64,000 nucleotides of DNA from the NCBI RefSeq assembly GCF_965363235.1, contig NC_134849.1, forward strand, positions 66,917,122 to 66,981,121, written 5' to 3'. Under the pieces are notes generated by a model. The model was given only the letters and a program-made list of their open reading frames with translations, was not told the origin of the DNA and searched no databases. The DNA comes from Mytilus galloprovincialis (lineage: Eukaryota > Mollusca > Bivalvia > Mytilida > Mytilidae). Both the position numbers and the translations under genes were made by a program. Shown piece by piece: positions 22,119-34,483 of the stretch (the first letter of the stretch is position 1; each line of letters opens with the position of its first letter).

Positions 22119-24190
22119 TCAATTGCAGCGATCCAAAAAAAAATCGCCGACCCAAGATTGATATCGTAGACTTGGCGCACTGTCCAATAGAGCTCTTAGC
22201 TGATTTGTCATATGCTTAGAGTCGATAGTTTTCAGCATTATTAAAAGGAACACGTCTTTTCCATACCTTCTACGTCGCTCCTGTACTACATCAACTTCCC
22301 ATTGACACCACTCACTTTTCGCAAACTCATTTGATAATATTACAACAACTTTCCATGATTTCTCTAAATATTTATTAATGTTTGCAGTGATCGATTCTCC
22401 TACTTCAAAGTCCCTATGATGAATGCAGAGCTTGATACCTTCGTCTTGTTCTATTTTTGGTAAAAACGTTCGATGCACCCAGTTGCGGTCTGCGTCACAA
22501 TAAACAACAAAAGCATGATATTCGAAATCATCTGCATTTGTTAAAGGGAAATAACCTTTCTTTCTATTGTATTTAACTCTCCATAAGTATATATAATTCT
22601 TAATATTTGTTTGACATTTCAAACCTATTGTTATAAAGGTCACCAATGATAATCATGAACAGGATAGTACAATTGCCATGCTGTATAACGGATTCCAAGG
22701 TGGACACTGCATTTCAGATTCAGCATATTTTTTAAGCTCCACATTGTCAAGTTCGGGTGGCTGCCGACACCTGTAATATTCCGGGTACCTAATCAGCTTA
22801 ACTTTTGTTGTCTTTATCAATTTAGTGAACCAGAGTTGATCACAAGTACATGCAAATGGGTTTACAGTAAGATCTAATTCTTCCAACGAATTCAGTACAT
22901 CCAGCGGAAAAGATGTTGCGTTGAAAATTTTTATAAGATTATTTGACAGGTACAGTTTTCTAAGGGAAGTCATATTACCAAACACTGAATGTCCGTCATT
23001 CCAACCAGCAAATCTATTTGCAGTCAAACTTAATACCTCCAAAGATTGAAAGTTTGGAAATATGTTTTTCGGAAGAAACGTGAGGCTCGTCGAAGAAAGA
23101 CTTAAAACCTTTAGTTTTTTTAAAGGTAAAAACATCTGTTGCAGTTTTATTTCTGTTCGTGGAAGATAACTGTGGTCGAGGTAGAGAGATGTTAGATTCT
23201 GGGAAAGAGAAAAAATAGTTTTGGGGTTATAGTTTCCCTGATAGAAGTGAAATTTGTTTCTTGCATCATAAGGCTACTCAATGATGAACTGTTGAATGCG
23301 AAGTCGTCAATTTTTTTAAGGAATAGCCTATTTTAGACAATTGCACTAAACATAACATCGGATTGTTCATAAATATGTTACTATGAATTCGGCTAATAGG
23401 ATTACCATTTATAAGAAGCCTTTTTTAATTTGGGCAAGCATGATAATGACTTTTCCTGAATTCTACTAATGCTATTACCGTTTAGATCTAAAACTGACAA
23501 ATTTCGGAGTAAGCTTTTTATTCATTTTCCATCATGTCTATTTACACACATATTGGGAATTGTTGAAAGCATATTGTCATTTAAAACAAGCCTGATAACA
23601 GTACTTGGTATTCCGGTCATATCCATATCTTGTATGAAATTTTCGGAAAGAATTAGAAAGAACAAACTATTCAGGTCAGAGAATGTTTGACATTTAATGC
23701 TAAATCATGCATTGCCCTTTATTCTGAGATTGGTTACTTTATTCCTTAAATATTTTGATAACATGTCTAATGGCAAATACGACCAACTGCTATGTTCAAA
23801 TATTAAGTGTTCAAGTTTTTTGTAGGGAACAAATACTAGTTTTTTCAGAACATCAACATTTAATCTATTTTCGTTTGAAATATTTAGTGTTGCAAGAAAT
23901 GTCAGATTTGTAAACGCATTGGGATGAATGTATGATATTAAATTATCAAACAGTTCAAACTTTTTTAGTATGATATATGTCAAATTATCAAACCCATTTT
24001 CATCGATGAACGTTAGGTTTGTTCCAATCATTCTAACGTTATAAATATTTTCAGGAAATAATGGAATATAATGCTAATCGCGTCCTCTGCAAATTGCTTC
24101 GTGTTTATTAGACTGCATAGATGAACATTTACACTGTTTATGACAATCTATAGTCTTCGCCAACATGCTAGGTGTTAGTAAAACAAACAT
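22119..24190 (-). pseudogene. Toll-like receptor, single exon, decayed
   Basis: The reading starts at ATG 24190 with a short signal-like segment 'MFVLLTPSMLAKTI' and an N-terminal cysteine cap 'DCHKQCKC'. Leucine-rich repeats follow ('LKKLVFVPYKKLEHLIFEHS', 'NLTSLYLDHSYL', 'LKKLKVLSLSSTSLTFLPKN', 'SLRKLYLSNNLIKIFN'), then a C-terminal cap 'NPFACTCDQLWF...YRCRQPPE', one membrane span, and a cytoplasmic TIR domain with box 1 'FEYHAFVVYCDADRNWV', box 2 'LCIHHRDFEVGESI' and box 3 near 'FFLDRC'. About 690 residues with one LRR C-terminal cap is the usual size for an sccTLR-type receptor. Lesions: stops at 24074-24076, 23705-23707, 23522-23524 and 22653-22655 (in the membrane span), and frameshifts near 23420, 23325 and 23220. 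The TIR box residues are all kept, so loss is recent. TLRs bind microbial ligands and signal through MyD88; this copy probably cannot. Confidence 0.88.
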
Positions 24191-26615
24191 GAAAACACAC
24201 ACATCTGGTTAACAAGTTCATTGTTATAGTGTATATGCCTGCAATCAAAGAAAAGTATAACATTCAGCGTATGTCTTTATTCAGACATCCACAATATAAA
24301 TCAAATATCAACGTCATCATGAATGAATGCTTGTACAAATTAAAGAATAGCAACAACGCACACGTTGTTTTTTGAAATAGCAACTCAACTTATAATAAGT
24401 AGACGTTTTTGGATCAGTATACTGTCCGATAAGGTCAATATCGTAAAATAAATTCTAATCAAAATCTTTTTAATCGTTATCAGGAAGGCTAGTATAAGAT
24501 GCTTAATTGTGTTTGCTTTCTTTTCTGAATCAATAAAGCAAGATCTCATAAACAGCATCACTTCTTCTTCTTCTTCTGGTATTCAGTGACAGCTTCATTG
24601 ATATTGAAGATTACGAATAGTCATATAAACAATAAGGATAGTATTAAAAAAAAGTGTTTACTGTTTAAAATAATTCGACAAGCCGCAACCAATAGACACA
24701 CCAACTCTTTCAACCCTCCGAATTCACGGACGGAAAACAATGGTTACGTATACATTTTTAAAGCAATTAACTATGCATTGTATAACAATTAAGTGCCAGT
24801 CTTTGTAAGAATCAGGCGATTTAGGTTAAAATTAAAACATGATTAGAAAAAACCCAACGAGCTAATCATGCTATTTAATACTAACCATCATCCTGAGTAA
24901 AGTATCAGTCTTTCGTTTGTGTGTGTCTGGTAATATCAAATAACTTGGTTAGAAAATTGGTTAGAACGATAGCAAATTACAGAGTTATCGTCCCTTATTC
25001 GTTAACTTCGACTGCATTTCAACCAAATTATATCTTCTTTTACCAGAACAGAAAATAGAAATGAATGTTATTTTTGTGCAAAACTGCATATTATGAACTG
25101 AAACCTATGTCAAATAGGGTGGATTTTTTGGGTCATGTTTTCACCACTGCCCAATTCTTAGGAAGACTGGCACTTAACTATAAAACTTATAACAATATAA
25201 TTCTTATACAAATTGACATATTGTTATAGTCATCACCACAATTAATTGTATGCATAAAAGATATATTAAACACAAATCAAAGTAATTTATTAATTTTATA
25301 TAAATATTAATGTGTCCATGTAATAGGCATTACATTTTACAAAGAAACTATCTCAATCTTACAATTGGTAAATCACAATAAAGCAGAATCGAATTTCCAA
25401 ATGGTTGATATTGTGGTTTCAAATCTGGTGTTGAAATCACCATCTTCACGCATTCACAAGATCTTCCATTATTTATGGTTATCGTATTTTGTGATTTCAT
25501 ATATTTTCTTTATTTATAAATACATTCAGGGTTTTTTTATATCCTGTTCATATTACTTATGCACACAAACGTAATAACGGATTTTTCTAAATTTAGTTGT
25601 TATATGTAAATGTAACCACTTTAATAACGATAAACAGGAAGATGAATTACTTGTCATCACTATAAAAATCTAACGATACAAGGTTTTAAGAAGCCACACT
25701 TAATAGCATTTGTATCGAAATGATTTAGATCCAATTTGAGTGTTATTAATTTCAATTTAAGGTGACGTGAACAAACACAAAATATATTTAAGATTTATAC
25801 AGTAAACTTATTTCAAGCAAATTAAACTGTTTACCTTTATATAAACAACAATTCCCATTAGATATACCGTTTAAAGTAAAAGTTATTTCCCCAAATAAAC
25901 GTCATTTATGATAGAGTGTACATGCTTTTAAACGGAAATTTATTAACCAGAGCCGACTAAAGATAAGAATCAATACGCAAATTAAAGTCGTTTATATTTT
26001 TGAATTCAACTACCGCTAAAATATTTTGAAATAAGGAAACATAAGGTTTTGATATGATCTTGAACGTGTCGTACACATTTGTCATGTGACAAAGGTAAAA
26101 GAAGTCAAATGTATTTTTTTTATATAAAGGAAGTGTTGTGACTTGATTATCAAATAACAGTTTTGATTTTAAGACACTAGTGTTTCTGATTTATTTTCGA
26201 ATATTGCATTTAACTGCTGATATTAGTAGTATCTTGTTTTTCTTGTTTCCAGTAAAAAAAATACAAGGCATGTCAGACATTTCACTGTAAAAGTATTATA
26301 CCTGCCACTTGTTGAATTTCTGAAATCATTAAAACAGTACATAGGCTAAATAAAAAATACATGGATACATACTAATGTAATATAAATGAAATATCTCATA
26401 TTTTTATCTTTCAAATTAATAATTCCTAAATATCCGTTAACAACTCATCCAAAACTTGACGATTCTTTAAAAATTTGTTGTGGTAGCACCGTGTAACGAT
26501 GTCGCGTTATTGTAAACACTTTTGTCTAATTTGTCATTCTGTACATCCTCTGTAAGTCTTCCGTAACATTTTTCGCTAGAAAGGTTTCACAGTCATGATT
26601 TAGTTCAATTATAAA
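24191..26615. other. long non-coding stretch
   Basis: No gene was recognised. It contains a (CTT)n microsatellite at 24560-24577 and is otherwise AT-rich unique-looking sequence. The TLR promoter should lie just above 24190. Confidence 0.45.
24560..24577. repeat. (CTT)n microsatellite
   Basis: Six uninterrupted CTT units. Confidence 0.95.
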
Positions 26616-26617
26616 TA

Positions 26618-26825
26618 CTGTGGATTCATTATTATTCGTTGGATACCAATTTTCGTGGATTTTTTGGGCACATTCAAACCAAGAAATTAAATAATCAACG
26701 AATGATACTTTTTCTATAGGTTTGTATAAAGACTTTAGCGAAACCACGAAATTAAATATCCACAAATATGCAAGTTTTTCTTAATCCACGAAAATTGGTA
26801 CCCACGAAAATAAATAATTCCATAG
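26618..26825. mobile_element. 208-bp fold-back MITE, TA target site
   Basis: The ends are about 45-bp inverted repeats ('ggataccaattttcgtggat' against 'atccacgaaaattggtaccc'). TA flanks both sides (26616-26617 and 26826-26827). The copy at 34268-34476 has the same ends, nearly the same length and the same TA flanks. TA duplication points to Tc1/mariner-type mobilisation (inference). Confidence 0.85.
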
Positions 26826-27289
26826 TATCTACTTTCGCATGTTACATCTCACATCATAGAGTGGAATTATATACTGGAATATAAACGATAACTACATTTA
26901 TGTAAGAAATTCTTTTTTATAGTAGTACAAGAAGATAAATTATTGTGGTATCAATGTTGAATCAAGGTATTCGAAAATGTTTTCATAGTTTTCCCAAATG
27001 AGACCTCTTTGTGTTAATAACAAAATGTTTTAATGAAAAGTCATAAACAGAACCGGATGAAAGTAACGTACTTTATACGATAATGATAAAACTGAAACCA
27101 ACGATCAAACTAAAACGACAATCAATAACAAAAATGTACCTTTATATTTCAAATGATATTTTGAAAGATAACTTGAATGCCTGTCAGTGCCATGCATTAA
27201 AGTATAGTGTACGCAAAAGTCACTGTTTTTAATTTAAAACTTTAAAAGAAAATTATCAATCATTCGCAAAAACAACTAGTATAAAAAAA

Positions 27290-27605
27290 GAAGATGTGGT
27301 ATGATTGCCAATGAGACAACTTTCAACAAAAGACTAAAATGACACAAACATTAACAATTATAGGTTACCGTACGGCCTTCAACAATGGGCAAAGCCCATA
27401 CCGCATACAGTCAGCTATAAAAGGCCCCGATAAGACAATGTAAAACAATTCAAGCGAGAAAACTAACGGCTTTATTTACATAAACAAACGACAACCACTG
27501 CATTACAGGCTCCTGACTTGGGACAGGCACATACATATATAATGTGGCGGGGTTAAACATGTTAGGGGGATCCCAACCCTCCCCTAACCTGGGAAAGTGG
27601 TATAA
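27290..27605 (+). repeat. R3 dispersed repeat, best copy
   Basis: It reads 'aagatgtggtatgattgcca', 'atgagacaactttcaacaaa', 'cgtacggccttcaacaatgg', 'gctataaaaggccccgat', 'caggctcctgacttgggaca' and 'ggcggggttaaacatg'. I recognise this as a very common mussel repeat. Diverged or partial copies lie at 19355, 50998, 51180, 52458, 54060, 56575 and 63715. Confidence 0.8.
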
Positions 27606-27904
27606 TATAATGTACGGTTGTTACTAGATATTAGTTTGTAAGGCTAAATACAAAACATTCTTTATTATCTTACTGTGGTATATCAATGCATATGACTACA
27701 AGTCTTGTCTATAATCAAACTTTGTCACACGTTGACTGAACTAGAGAAATTAATGTAAGTAGACGATTTTGTGATTGCTTTTTCCGATATTACTAGCAAC
27801 TGTGTATACGCATAACAAAGCTACCAAGACCTCATTAATAATGCTTTGTACTAAAATACTACATAACATCACCCTTTGTATGTCTATAACGTTTTTTTTT
27901 GTTT

Positions 27905-27965
27905 TTTTTTTGAGCGTTACTAATGCGTCTTTTGTAGACGAAACGTGATTAATTGTGGCTTGACA
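27905..27965 (-). repeat. R4 repeat fragment
   Basis: 'gcgttactaatgcgtctttt' and 'gtagacgaaacg' are the reverse of the 'cgtttcgtc..aagactcatcagtgacgc' core at 28190. Confidence 0.55.
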
Positions 27966-28189
27966 GGTTTGAGATTCTACGAATTATATAGATTTAAAAA
28001 TAACAGCAGCCCAACAATAGCTCTATTTTAAAAAACCTCAAACTTTAGATATGCTTTTTTTTTAAATAATTCTTTTCTTTACAACTTTGGTGTTTCAATG
28101 GGTATCCATAGATATATATTATACACGACACGAGCATTGCACACATAAAAGGCTGTCGGACAAACAGATATCAATGGTACCTGGATTAT

Positions 28190-28375
28190 AATTTAGTACG
28201 CCAGACGCGCGTTTCGTCTTCATAAGACTCATCAGTGACGCTCATATCAAAACATTTATAAAGCCAAACTAGTACAAAGTTGAAGAGCATTGAGGATCAA
28301 AAAATTCAAAACATTGTGCCAAATACGGCTAAGGAAATCTATGCATGAAAATCCTTAGTTTTTCGAAAAAATAAA
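28190..28375 (+). repeat. R4 dispersed repeat, best copy
   Basis: It contains 'cgccagacgcgcgtttcgtc', 'agactcatcagtgacgctca', 'caaagttgaagagcattgag' and 'tgtgccaaatacggctaagg', a common bivalve repeat of unknown class. Confidence 0.75.
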
Positions 28376-29061
28376 AGTTTTGTAAACAGGAAATTTATAA
28401 AAATGAAGAATACATGCGATAGAAATGTTTTTGTGTAAAATGTCGTTTAATTCTGAAGTTGAATAAACATACGGTTTGAAAAATGCATATGAAAATAATA
28501 AAACAAACGTGCTTTGTTAAAAGAAATAATGCCACATTGGTGTTTGGAATAATGTATGCTTAGAATTCTGATGTTGTTTTTCCATTTCCGGTTAGAAGTA
28601 TGATTCTATAAAACTGTACATTACAATTCCAAATTAATCGAAATTTGACCTCACTACTCACTGTACATGAGGACAGTTTGAAGAAAACAAATAGTAAAAT
28701 AACACGTCTGTATACTCTTTACAAATTTCTATATTTTATCTCTCCTTACACCTTGTACTGTAATGATATGTAATCTAATGGTTTCAATCTTACTTAATGT
28801 AGGACAAAGCGATGAGACAATAACTAAATTTGTCCTTCTTATCGGGATTGCTGATTTTAATAATGGCGTTGTCATCAAATAGTGCAAGTCTGAAATAGAC
28901 ATGCCTCACACCCTAAAAAAATAATATACTTGAAACTTGCAAATTAAACCCGTGAAGGCTGGCAGTGCTAGTGAGTCCCTTGCATTTATCATACTAAGAT
29001 GAAGATAAATAATATATGTTTACATTGAGTTGTTGACAAAGAAGTTTGTCTTCTATATGAA

Positions 29062-29262
29062 TATATATATACAACTCGTGGAAACAACAACCCATCAATG
29101 TTAGATCTGTTAATTTGCTTTCGTAAATATTTTTGTTCTTCCCTCGCCGGAATTCAAACCCATGTTACTGATATATCGTGACACCAAATCACCCGCACTG
29201 TAGTCGTCCTGCTAGACCACACAACCACCTTGGCTTCCTAATATTAAGCTTACGGTGGCCGG
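29062..29262 (-). mobile_element. tRNA-derived SINE
   Basis: On the minus strand the head has an A-box-like 'tggtctagcagg' and a B-box-like 'gggtttgaattcc' at tRNA spacing, followed by a body ('gcaaattaacagatctaaca') and a TA-rich tail 'gagttgtatatatatat' ending near 29062. The pseudo-tRNA does not keep a full cloverleaf, so it is a SINE and not a tRNA gene. I recognise the body as a bivalve SINE. Confidence 0.75.
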
Positions 29263-29754
29263 GTGTTACCTTTCCACGTCAGTTTGTATCTAGCGTCGTA
29301 TTACAGTACATGATAAATAAGGCATATATATTTGTAACATAGACTAGTCATTGATACATTGTACCTATGTTTGTTTCTCGTATGATAAACGAATCCCAAA
29401 ACAAGTACAATGTACATGCACCTTTGGACACCTTTTCATGAAATGATTCACTGAAACATAAATTTGTCTGATAGTTTTTATATCTTTTAGTATACCTATT
29501 TGCATGTATGCTTTTTAATGATTAATAATGCGTATGTTACATGTTTTGGGATAACTGAATATGCCCACTATACACATACAGATTTTGAGATGGTTCATAA
29601 AATGATGGAGGAAGTAGCAAAACATATTGGTCGAAAATTACCATATAAGAAGGACTAAAATGTTACGGATTTGGCTATACTTTTTGGGACTTTTGTATTA
29701 TAGCTCTTCACCTTTAATATAAGCTTTGGATTTCAAAAAAATTAACCACGAGCA

Positions 29755-29810
29755 TCACTGAAGAGACATGTATTGGCGAAATGCGCATCTGGTGCAGGAA
29801 GATTGGTACC
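29755..29810 (+). repeat. R4-related short fragment
   Basis: 'catcactgaagagacatgta', 'cgaaatgcgcatctggtgca' and 'ttggtaccgtt' form the known variant end of the R4 family. Confidence 0.5.
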
Positions 29811-30714
29811 GTTAATGTTATTACAGATGTTACTTGTAAAATTGAATTGAGTGTACAAAGTAAAGGATGTAACAATTTAGAAAAATACCATATAGTTTGG
29901 TTTGTTGTAGAAAATCAAAATCTATTGACCTTTTTGATTATAGATGTATCAATGTGTCATATATTCATATGGTTGGAATAAACCTGTGCTCTCATTCCTC
30001 TCTCTTAATTGTTTTGAAGGAATTTAATTGGTATTAATTTGGTGCACAATTATGTCTAACATTTAAACTTACACGATAAGATAGGTAAATGACACCAACA
30101 TTCAATAAGTAAAAAATTAACCAACAACGCCAAAAGTAAAAAGAAGAGAAACTGAGCTACAGGATCCCCTCCAACAACTATGGGTGATCTCAGATGTTCC
30201 TGAAGGGTAATCAGATGTTTAGCAGAATGACAATTGATGACCATGCGGGACGACGTTTAGTAACTAATCATGATGAATCTTACTGGGAGCATTGTGTCCA
30301 CTTATCCCAAACAAGTTATAGGCAAACAGTCCTTTTAGCTATTCTTTGTTGATTTTTTTCTTTGCAGTAGCAGTGTCAACTGTAATGGTTTGGTTTCCAT
30401 TATGCGATTATCTTGGTCACAAACCAAAACCTAGGGAAATACATCAACTATATTAGAAAAACAACAGATAAGCGGAAACACTTAACTCCAACAAAAACAA
30501 ATGCCAACAAACATCTTCATGGACTAAATGATAACACAATTGTAGAACAAGGCAGTTTGTTGGTTTTAAGTATGTTCGATATAAAACTAAAGAATTTATG
30601 AATGTTTCGCTCTGCTTATTCCCCTGCATACCAAAGTGGTACTTTAAAGACAAATAAAAACTATAAAATCTACGTGAATAAACTCATCATAGATACCAGG
30701 ATTGAAATTTTATA

Positions 30715-30960
30715 ATTACGTCAGACGCGCGTTTGGTCAACAAAAGACTCATCAGTGATGCTCGAACAAAAGAATAAATAAACAAGATATGTTGAAAGGT
30801 ATATTATAGACAAAAAACCCATAAAGTAATAGAAATATTTTTTTTAATCTCATAGTTGATACCAGGCTTATAATGTGGTATGACAGTCGAACGTTTTGTC
30901 TACGTAAGATTTATATAGTGACGTTCAAATCAAAACACATTTAAAGACATATAGATAGTT
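30715..30960 (+). repeat. two R4 fragments in tandem
   Basis: 'cgtcagacgcgcgtttggtc' with 'aagactcatcagtgatgctc' at 30720, and a decayed copy ('acagtcgaacgttttgtcta', 'tgacgttcaaatcaaaacac') at 30885. Confidence 0.6.
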
Positions 30961-31194
30961 AAATAAAGGCAACAGTAGTATACCGCTGTTCAAAATTATG
31001 CCTGCTGATTAGGTTGGTTTTAAATCTTGAAAGATACTTTAAAACAAGATAAAGTGCCTTATTTGGAATAGTAAAATGCAGACGATCAATTTTAAACATT
31101 TGTTGGTGGAAAGCCATAATTTATACACTTAAAGTCATATGAAACCTAACATTAAAAAAATATGCCTTTTAAATAACAAACTGGAGAGTTTCCA

Positions 31195-31290
31195 TTTTAA
31201 AATTATGAACATATGGTTTTCTTTTTAAATTGTTATTTGGATGGAGAGTTGTCTCATTGGCACTCACACCACATCTTCCTATATCTATAT
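31195..31290 (+). repeat. R2 repeat 3' end
   Basis: 'ggatggagagttgtctcattgg' followed by 'cactcacaccacatcttcc' matches the R2 copy at 7075-7232. Confidence 0.6.
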
Positions 31291-32908
31291 ACTTTTTTCA
31301 GGCAAATAAATAATTACTTCGATACCTCTTAGAAAAGAAGGATACTTTTAAGGAGAATGATGAAACGCCAATCAACTGTGTTAAAGAAAAAGTAGGACAT
31401 AAAAAAGAGGTGTAAAGGGTTGGGTCAACTAAACAATTAAGGTCAGACCTGCTTTTTAAGGTCCTTATGTCAATTACAGTTTATGTGTGGTGACCTTTTT
31501 TTATTAGTCTATACTAAGTTAAACTTTTCAAAGTTTAAGTAAACTCGTCTTACATCTTCAGGTCGACACCATTACATATATATATTTTCAAAATCAAAAG
31601 GTGTTTTATGTGTCAAAAAATTTCAAAAATTCTGTGAATGTATTGCGCAGTCTCTATTTCAATGCATCATTCTGTAGCTAGGAAGAAATGTGTTCGTGAA
31701 GCACAACTGTTTCACACTAACTGTTTCTGTAAAAGTCCTATATGCAAAAATGACCCAAAACTTGCATTAGAGTTATTTCTCTGCTAAACCGAAGTCTTCA
31801 TGTTTGAGCCCTAGAGTTACCAGTGAAGACATTTTATTTGAGCTTCACACCTTTGAGGTATACAGCTACTACATGAAGAAAAAAATTGAAATTCTATAGA
31901 ACATCTTGACATATACTCGATTGTTAAAGAATATTTGAACTGCTTAGATATTTAAATGGAGTTCATGGACACATTGTAAAAGTCGCATCTTTTAACCTGC
32001 GATCTTCTATTTAATTTGTTAAATAGACAGATTTGCCATCCATGCAAATCTGACACTTAAATCCACAATGCATCTGAAGAAAACATAGTGTTTAAAAAAC
32101 AATGATAATCTTCCCTATAACAGAAATAGCATACTCATTTTAAGCCATTAATGTCCATCTAAAAGACACAGTATGTATAGTCTTCAGTCATTAAAATGAC
32201 AACCGAAACGCTTGCAACCAAACTGGTCATTTTTGTTTTAAATAAAATTATTTCTTCTTTTTTCTCCTAGGTCCTTTTATCTTCTCTTCATCCTGTATTA
32301 GATATGAATTAACACCTTAACTACATGTTTGAAAATTTACAATGCCTATCAAGTGTGGCGTAGACGTCAATAAGTCGCAACCTGGCTATACCAATAACCA
32401 AAAGACATGTGTAAGTTCTACGTCAAAAAGAGATGTGAGGTTCCCTCAATGAAACAGCATCCCAGCGACAACATATATATATGTGTGTATAAATGAACTT
32501 ATCACTCGACTCATTCTACCAGATATTTATGTTATTTCTCGATTTTGGGGTATTTTTCGATCATTGGTTTGGTAAACAAGAATCTATTAACTTGAATTGT
32601 TATTTCACTAGAGCAATGTTTTACATCACAAACGTGTTACTAAAATTTTGGCATTATGTCTGTAAACGTTTGCTGGTCATGTAGCAGTTTCCGTGAAAAT
32701 TAATGATTTCTTCGATACCTCTTAGAAAAGACAATTTTAAGGAGAGGAGGCACAGACTGACTTAATTCCCTTTATTGAAATTTTTCAACAAAATAGTGTG
32801 TAGATTCTTGGTAATTTCGTATATGATCTTTCTCTTTTTCGTGCACTTCAGAAGATTCAATACCTATAGTCTCGAGCTGCAAAAAGCCTCTAAGTCGTGT
32901 TCCTCGGT
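31291..32908. other. non-coding stretch
   Basis: No gene recognised. The sequence 'ttcgatacctcttagaaaag' occurs at 31318 and again at 32711 with similar following bases, hinting at a small dispersed repeat. Confidence 0.4.
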
Positions 32909-33322
32909 TTAACGGGAAATAGGTATAATGCTCATGGTGCTGATACTAGAAGTTGTTGAGTACTGTGATTGTTCTGAATGTAACAGTCCATAAAGTAAGT
33001 AAACTAGTTTTAATTTGACTGCGATGGGTTCGTTTCCGCGTACACATTTATCTTCAACTATTTCCCAAAATAATCCGCCCCATTTAATAGTGAAGTTTTT
33101 AAAGGTATCCTGTTGCGTTAATGGAAGAGCGAGTTTTATTCCTTTTAAATAGTTACCGTTTTTGTCAATGTAACGATTATTGCTATGTAACGGCATAGCT
33201 ATAAAATGGACGATTAGCAACAGTAACTGTATTGGGAGTTTAATGTGTCCAGTTTCAGTTTCAACATACACTAGCACTCGTGTTCTTTCTCCAAATGAAG
33301 ATTTTCGTCTCCTTTTCTCTGC
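32909..33322 (-). CDS. possible exon, function unknown
   Basis: An open minus-strand frame of about 137 codons ends at 32909. It can be entered at an acceptor-like ctgcag just above 33322 or at the ATG at 33277. It reads 'KRRRKSSFGERTRVLVYVET', a hydrophobic stretch 'LPIQLLLLIVHFIAMPLHS', then 'LTQQDTFKNFTIKWGGLFWE' and 'EPIAVKLKLVYLLYGLLHSE', ending in a Ser/Thr-rich tail. The mixed composition, with W, C and charged residues, is more protein-like than the chance frames nearby, but I do not recognise the family and no partner exon was found. It could be a real terminal exon, a gene relic or chance. Confidence 0.35.
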   Translation of the reverse strand, partial: AEKRRRKSSFGERTRVLVYVETETGHIKLPIQLLLLIVHFIAMPLHSNNRYIDKNGNYLKGIKLALPLTQQDTFKNFTIKWGGLFWEIVEDKCVRGNEPIAVKLKLVYLLYGLLHSEQSQYSTTSSISTMSIIPISR

Positions 33323-34267
33323 AGTTTAAATATATGCGCAAGACTCTCCGTTACATAGACTGTTGAGCGCCTTTATCAAACAAAATCTTCGTATCTGTAC
33401 AATGACAATATTACCAAAAGGGGGAGGGCCTTGGTAGTTTTGTACAAATATTTGAGCGAAATTGTGCTGAAGATCGTAAAATTGTCGAGTGTTCTTGTAT
33501 TGTATTCTTTACAAAATTTATTTGTATTTGTCGTACTTTTGTTCTTTCAACTGTGAAGAGGATCACTTGTGTCATTGAAACGGTTTCACATCTTTTATCA
33601 AGGTTTGCGGTGTTTTCATATACACTAAGTGTGGTTTCGTCATTTATAGTTACGACATGAGCTGTTCGATTTGCATTCCTATATTTGATTTTTACCGAGA
33701 CAGTTGAAACTAATTAAGTGTTACGTTTAACAACAGCCAGGTGTTAGTCGTGTATTTTCGGGCAATTAGTTGGTGAATGATTACCTTAAGGGAAAATGTA
33801 GGGCTTATCTGTTTAAAAATGCTGATATGCATTGTTGGTACTTGCATTTTGTTTTCTTTGTGATTTAGCAACGGCTAAAAAATTTGAATACGTTATACAC
33901 TGTCTATATGAGTAGCTTGTGCAAATTCCATGATTTGTATCTCTTTATGTATGCTTCTTCGAATATCTCGTAATAGCCTTTTAGCCTTTTTTTGTACAAT
34001 CCTCCCGAGCGAGATGATTCCTAATTTCTCTGGGCAGTTAACTAACCAACAGAAAAACTGAAGTGCAACAAAATAAAAACGAAATAGCAACACACACAGA
34101 AACGAACTATAAAATAGCTACTGCCATTCTATTGATTTGGTACAGGAATAAGCGACACGAACCCCATACAAACTTGAGGTGATACCAGGTGCTAAGGAAC
34201 ATATAAGATATCAAACATATTTTCACGTATGATGAAGATGTTGTGTCTTTATTGATTATGTGTAGTA
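33323..34267. other. non-coding stretch
   Basis: Nothing recognised; short open frames only. Confidence 0.4.
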
Positions 34268-34476
34268 CTGTTTTTTCATTAATATTCGTTGGATACCAAT
34301 TTTCGTGGATTTCGTGGGTACAAGAGAACCACGAATTTAAATGTTCCACAAATTACAAATATTCTAAAGGAATGTATGCAGACTTTGTCAAAACCACGAA
34401 ATTAAATATCCACGAATACTATAGGTTTTCCTCAAACCACAAAAATTGATACCCACGAAAATAAATAAAATCACAG
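34268..34476. mobile_element. 209-bp fold-back MITE, TA target site, second copy
   Basis: It has the same inverted ends and the internal 'ccacgaaattaaatatccac' as 26618-26825, with TA at 34266-34267 and 34477-34478. It sits seven bases left of the next element. Confidence 0.85.
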
Positions 34477-34483
34477 TACACAA

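Noticed and set aside
29062-29262. tRNA gene on the minus strand
   Set aside because: A- and B-box-like motifs are present but the arms do not pair as a cloverleaf, and the head is joined to a SINE body and TA tail.
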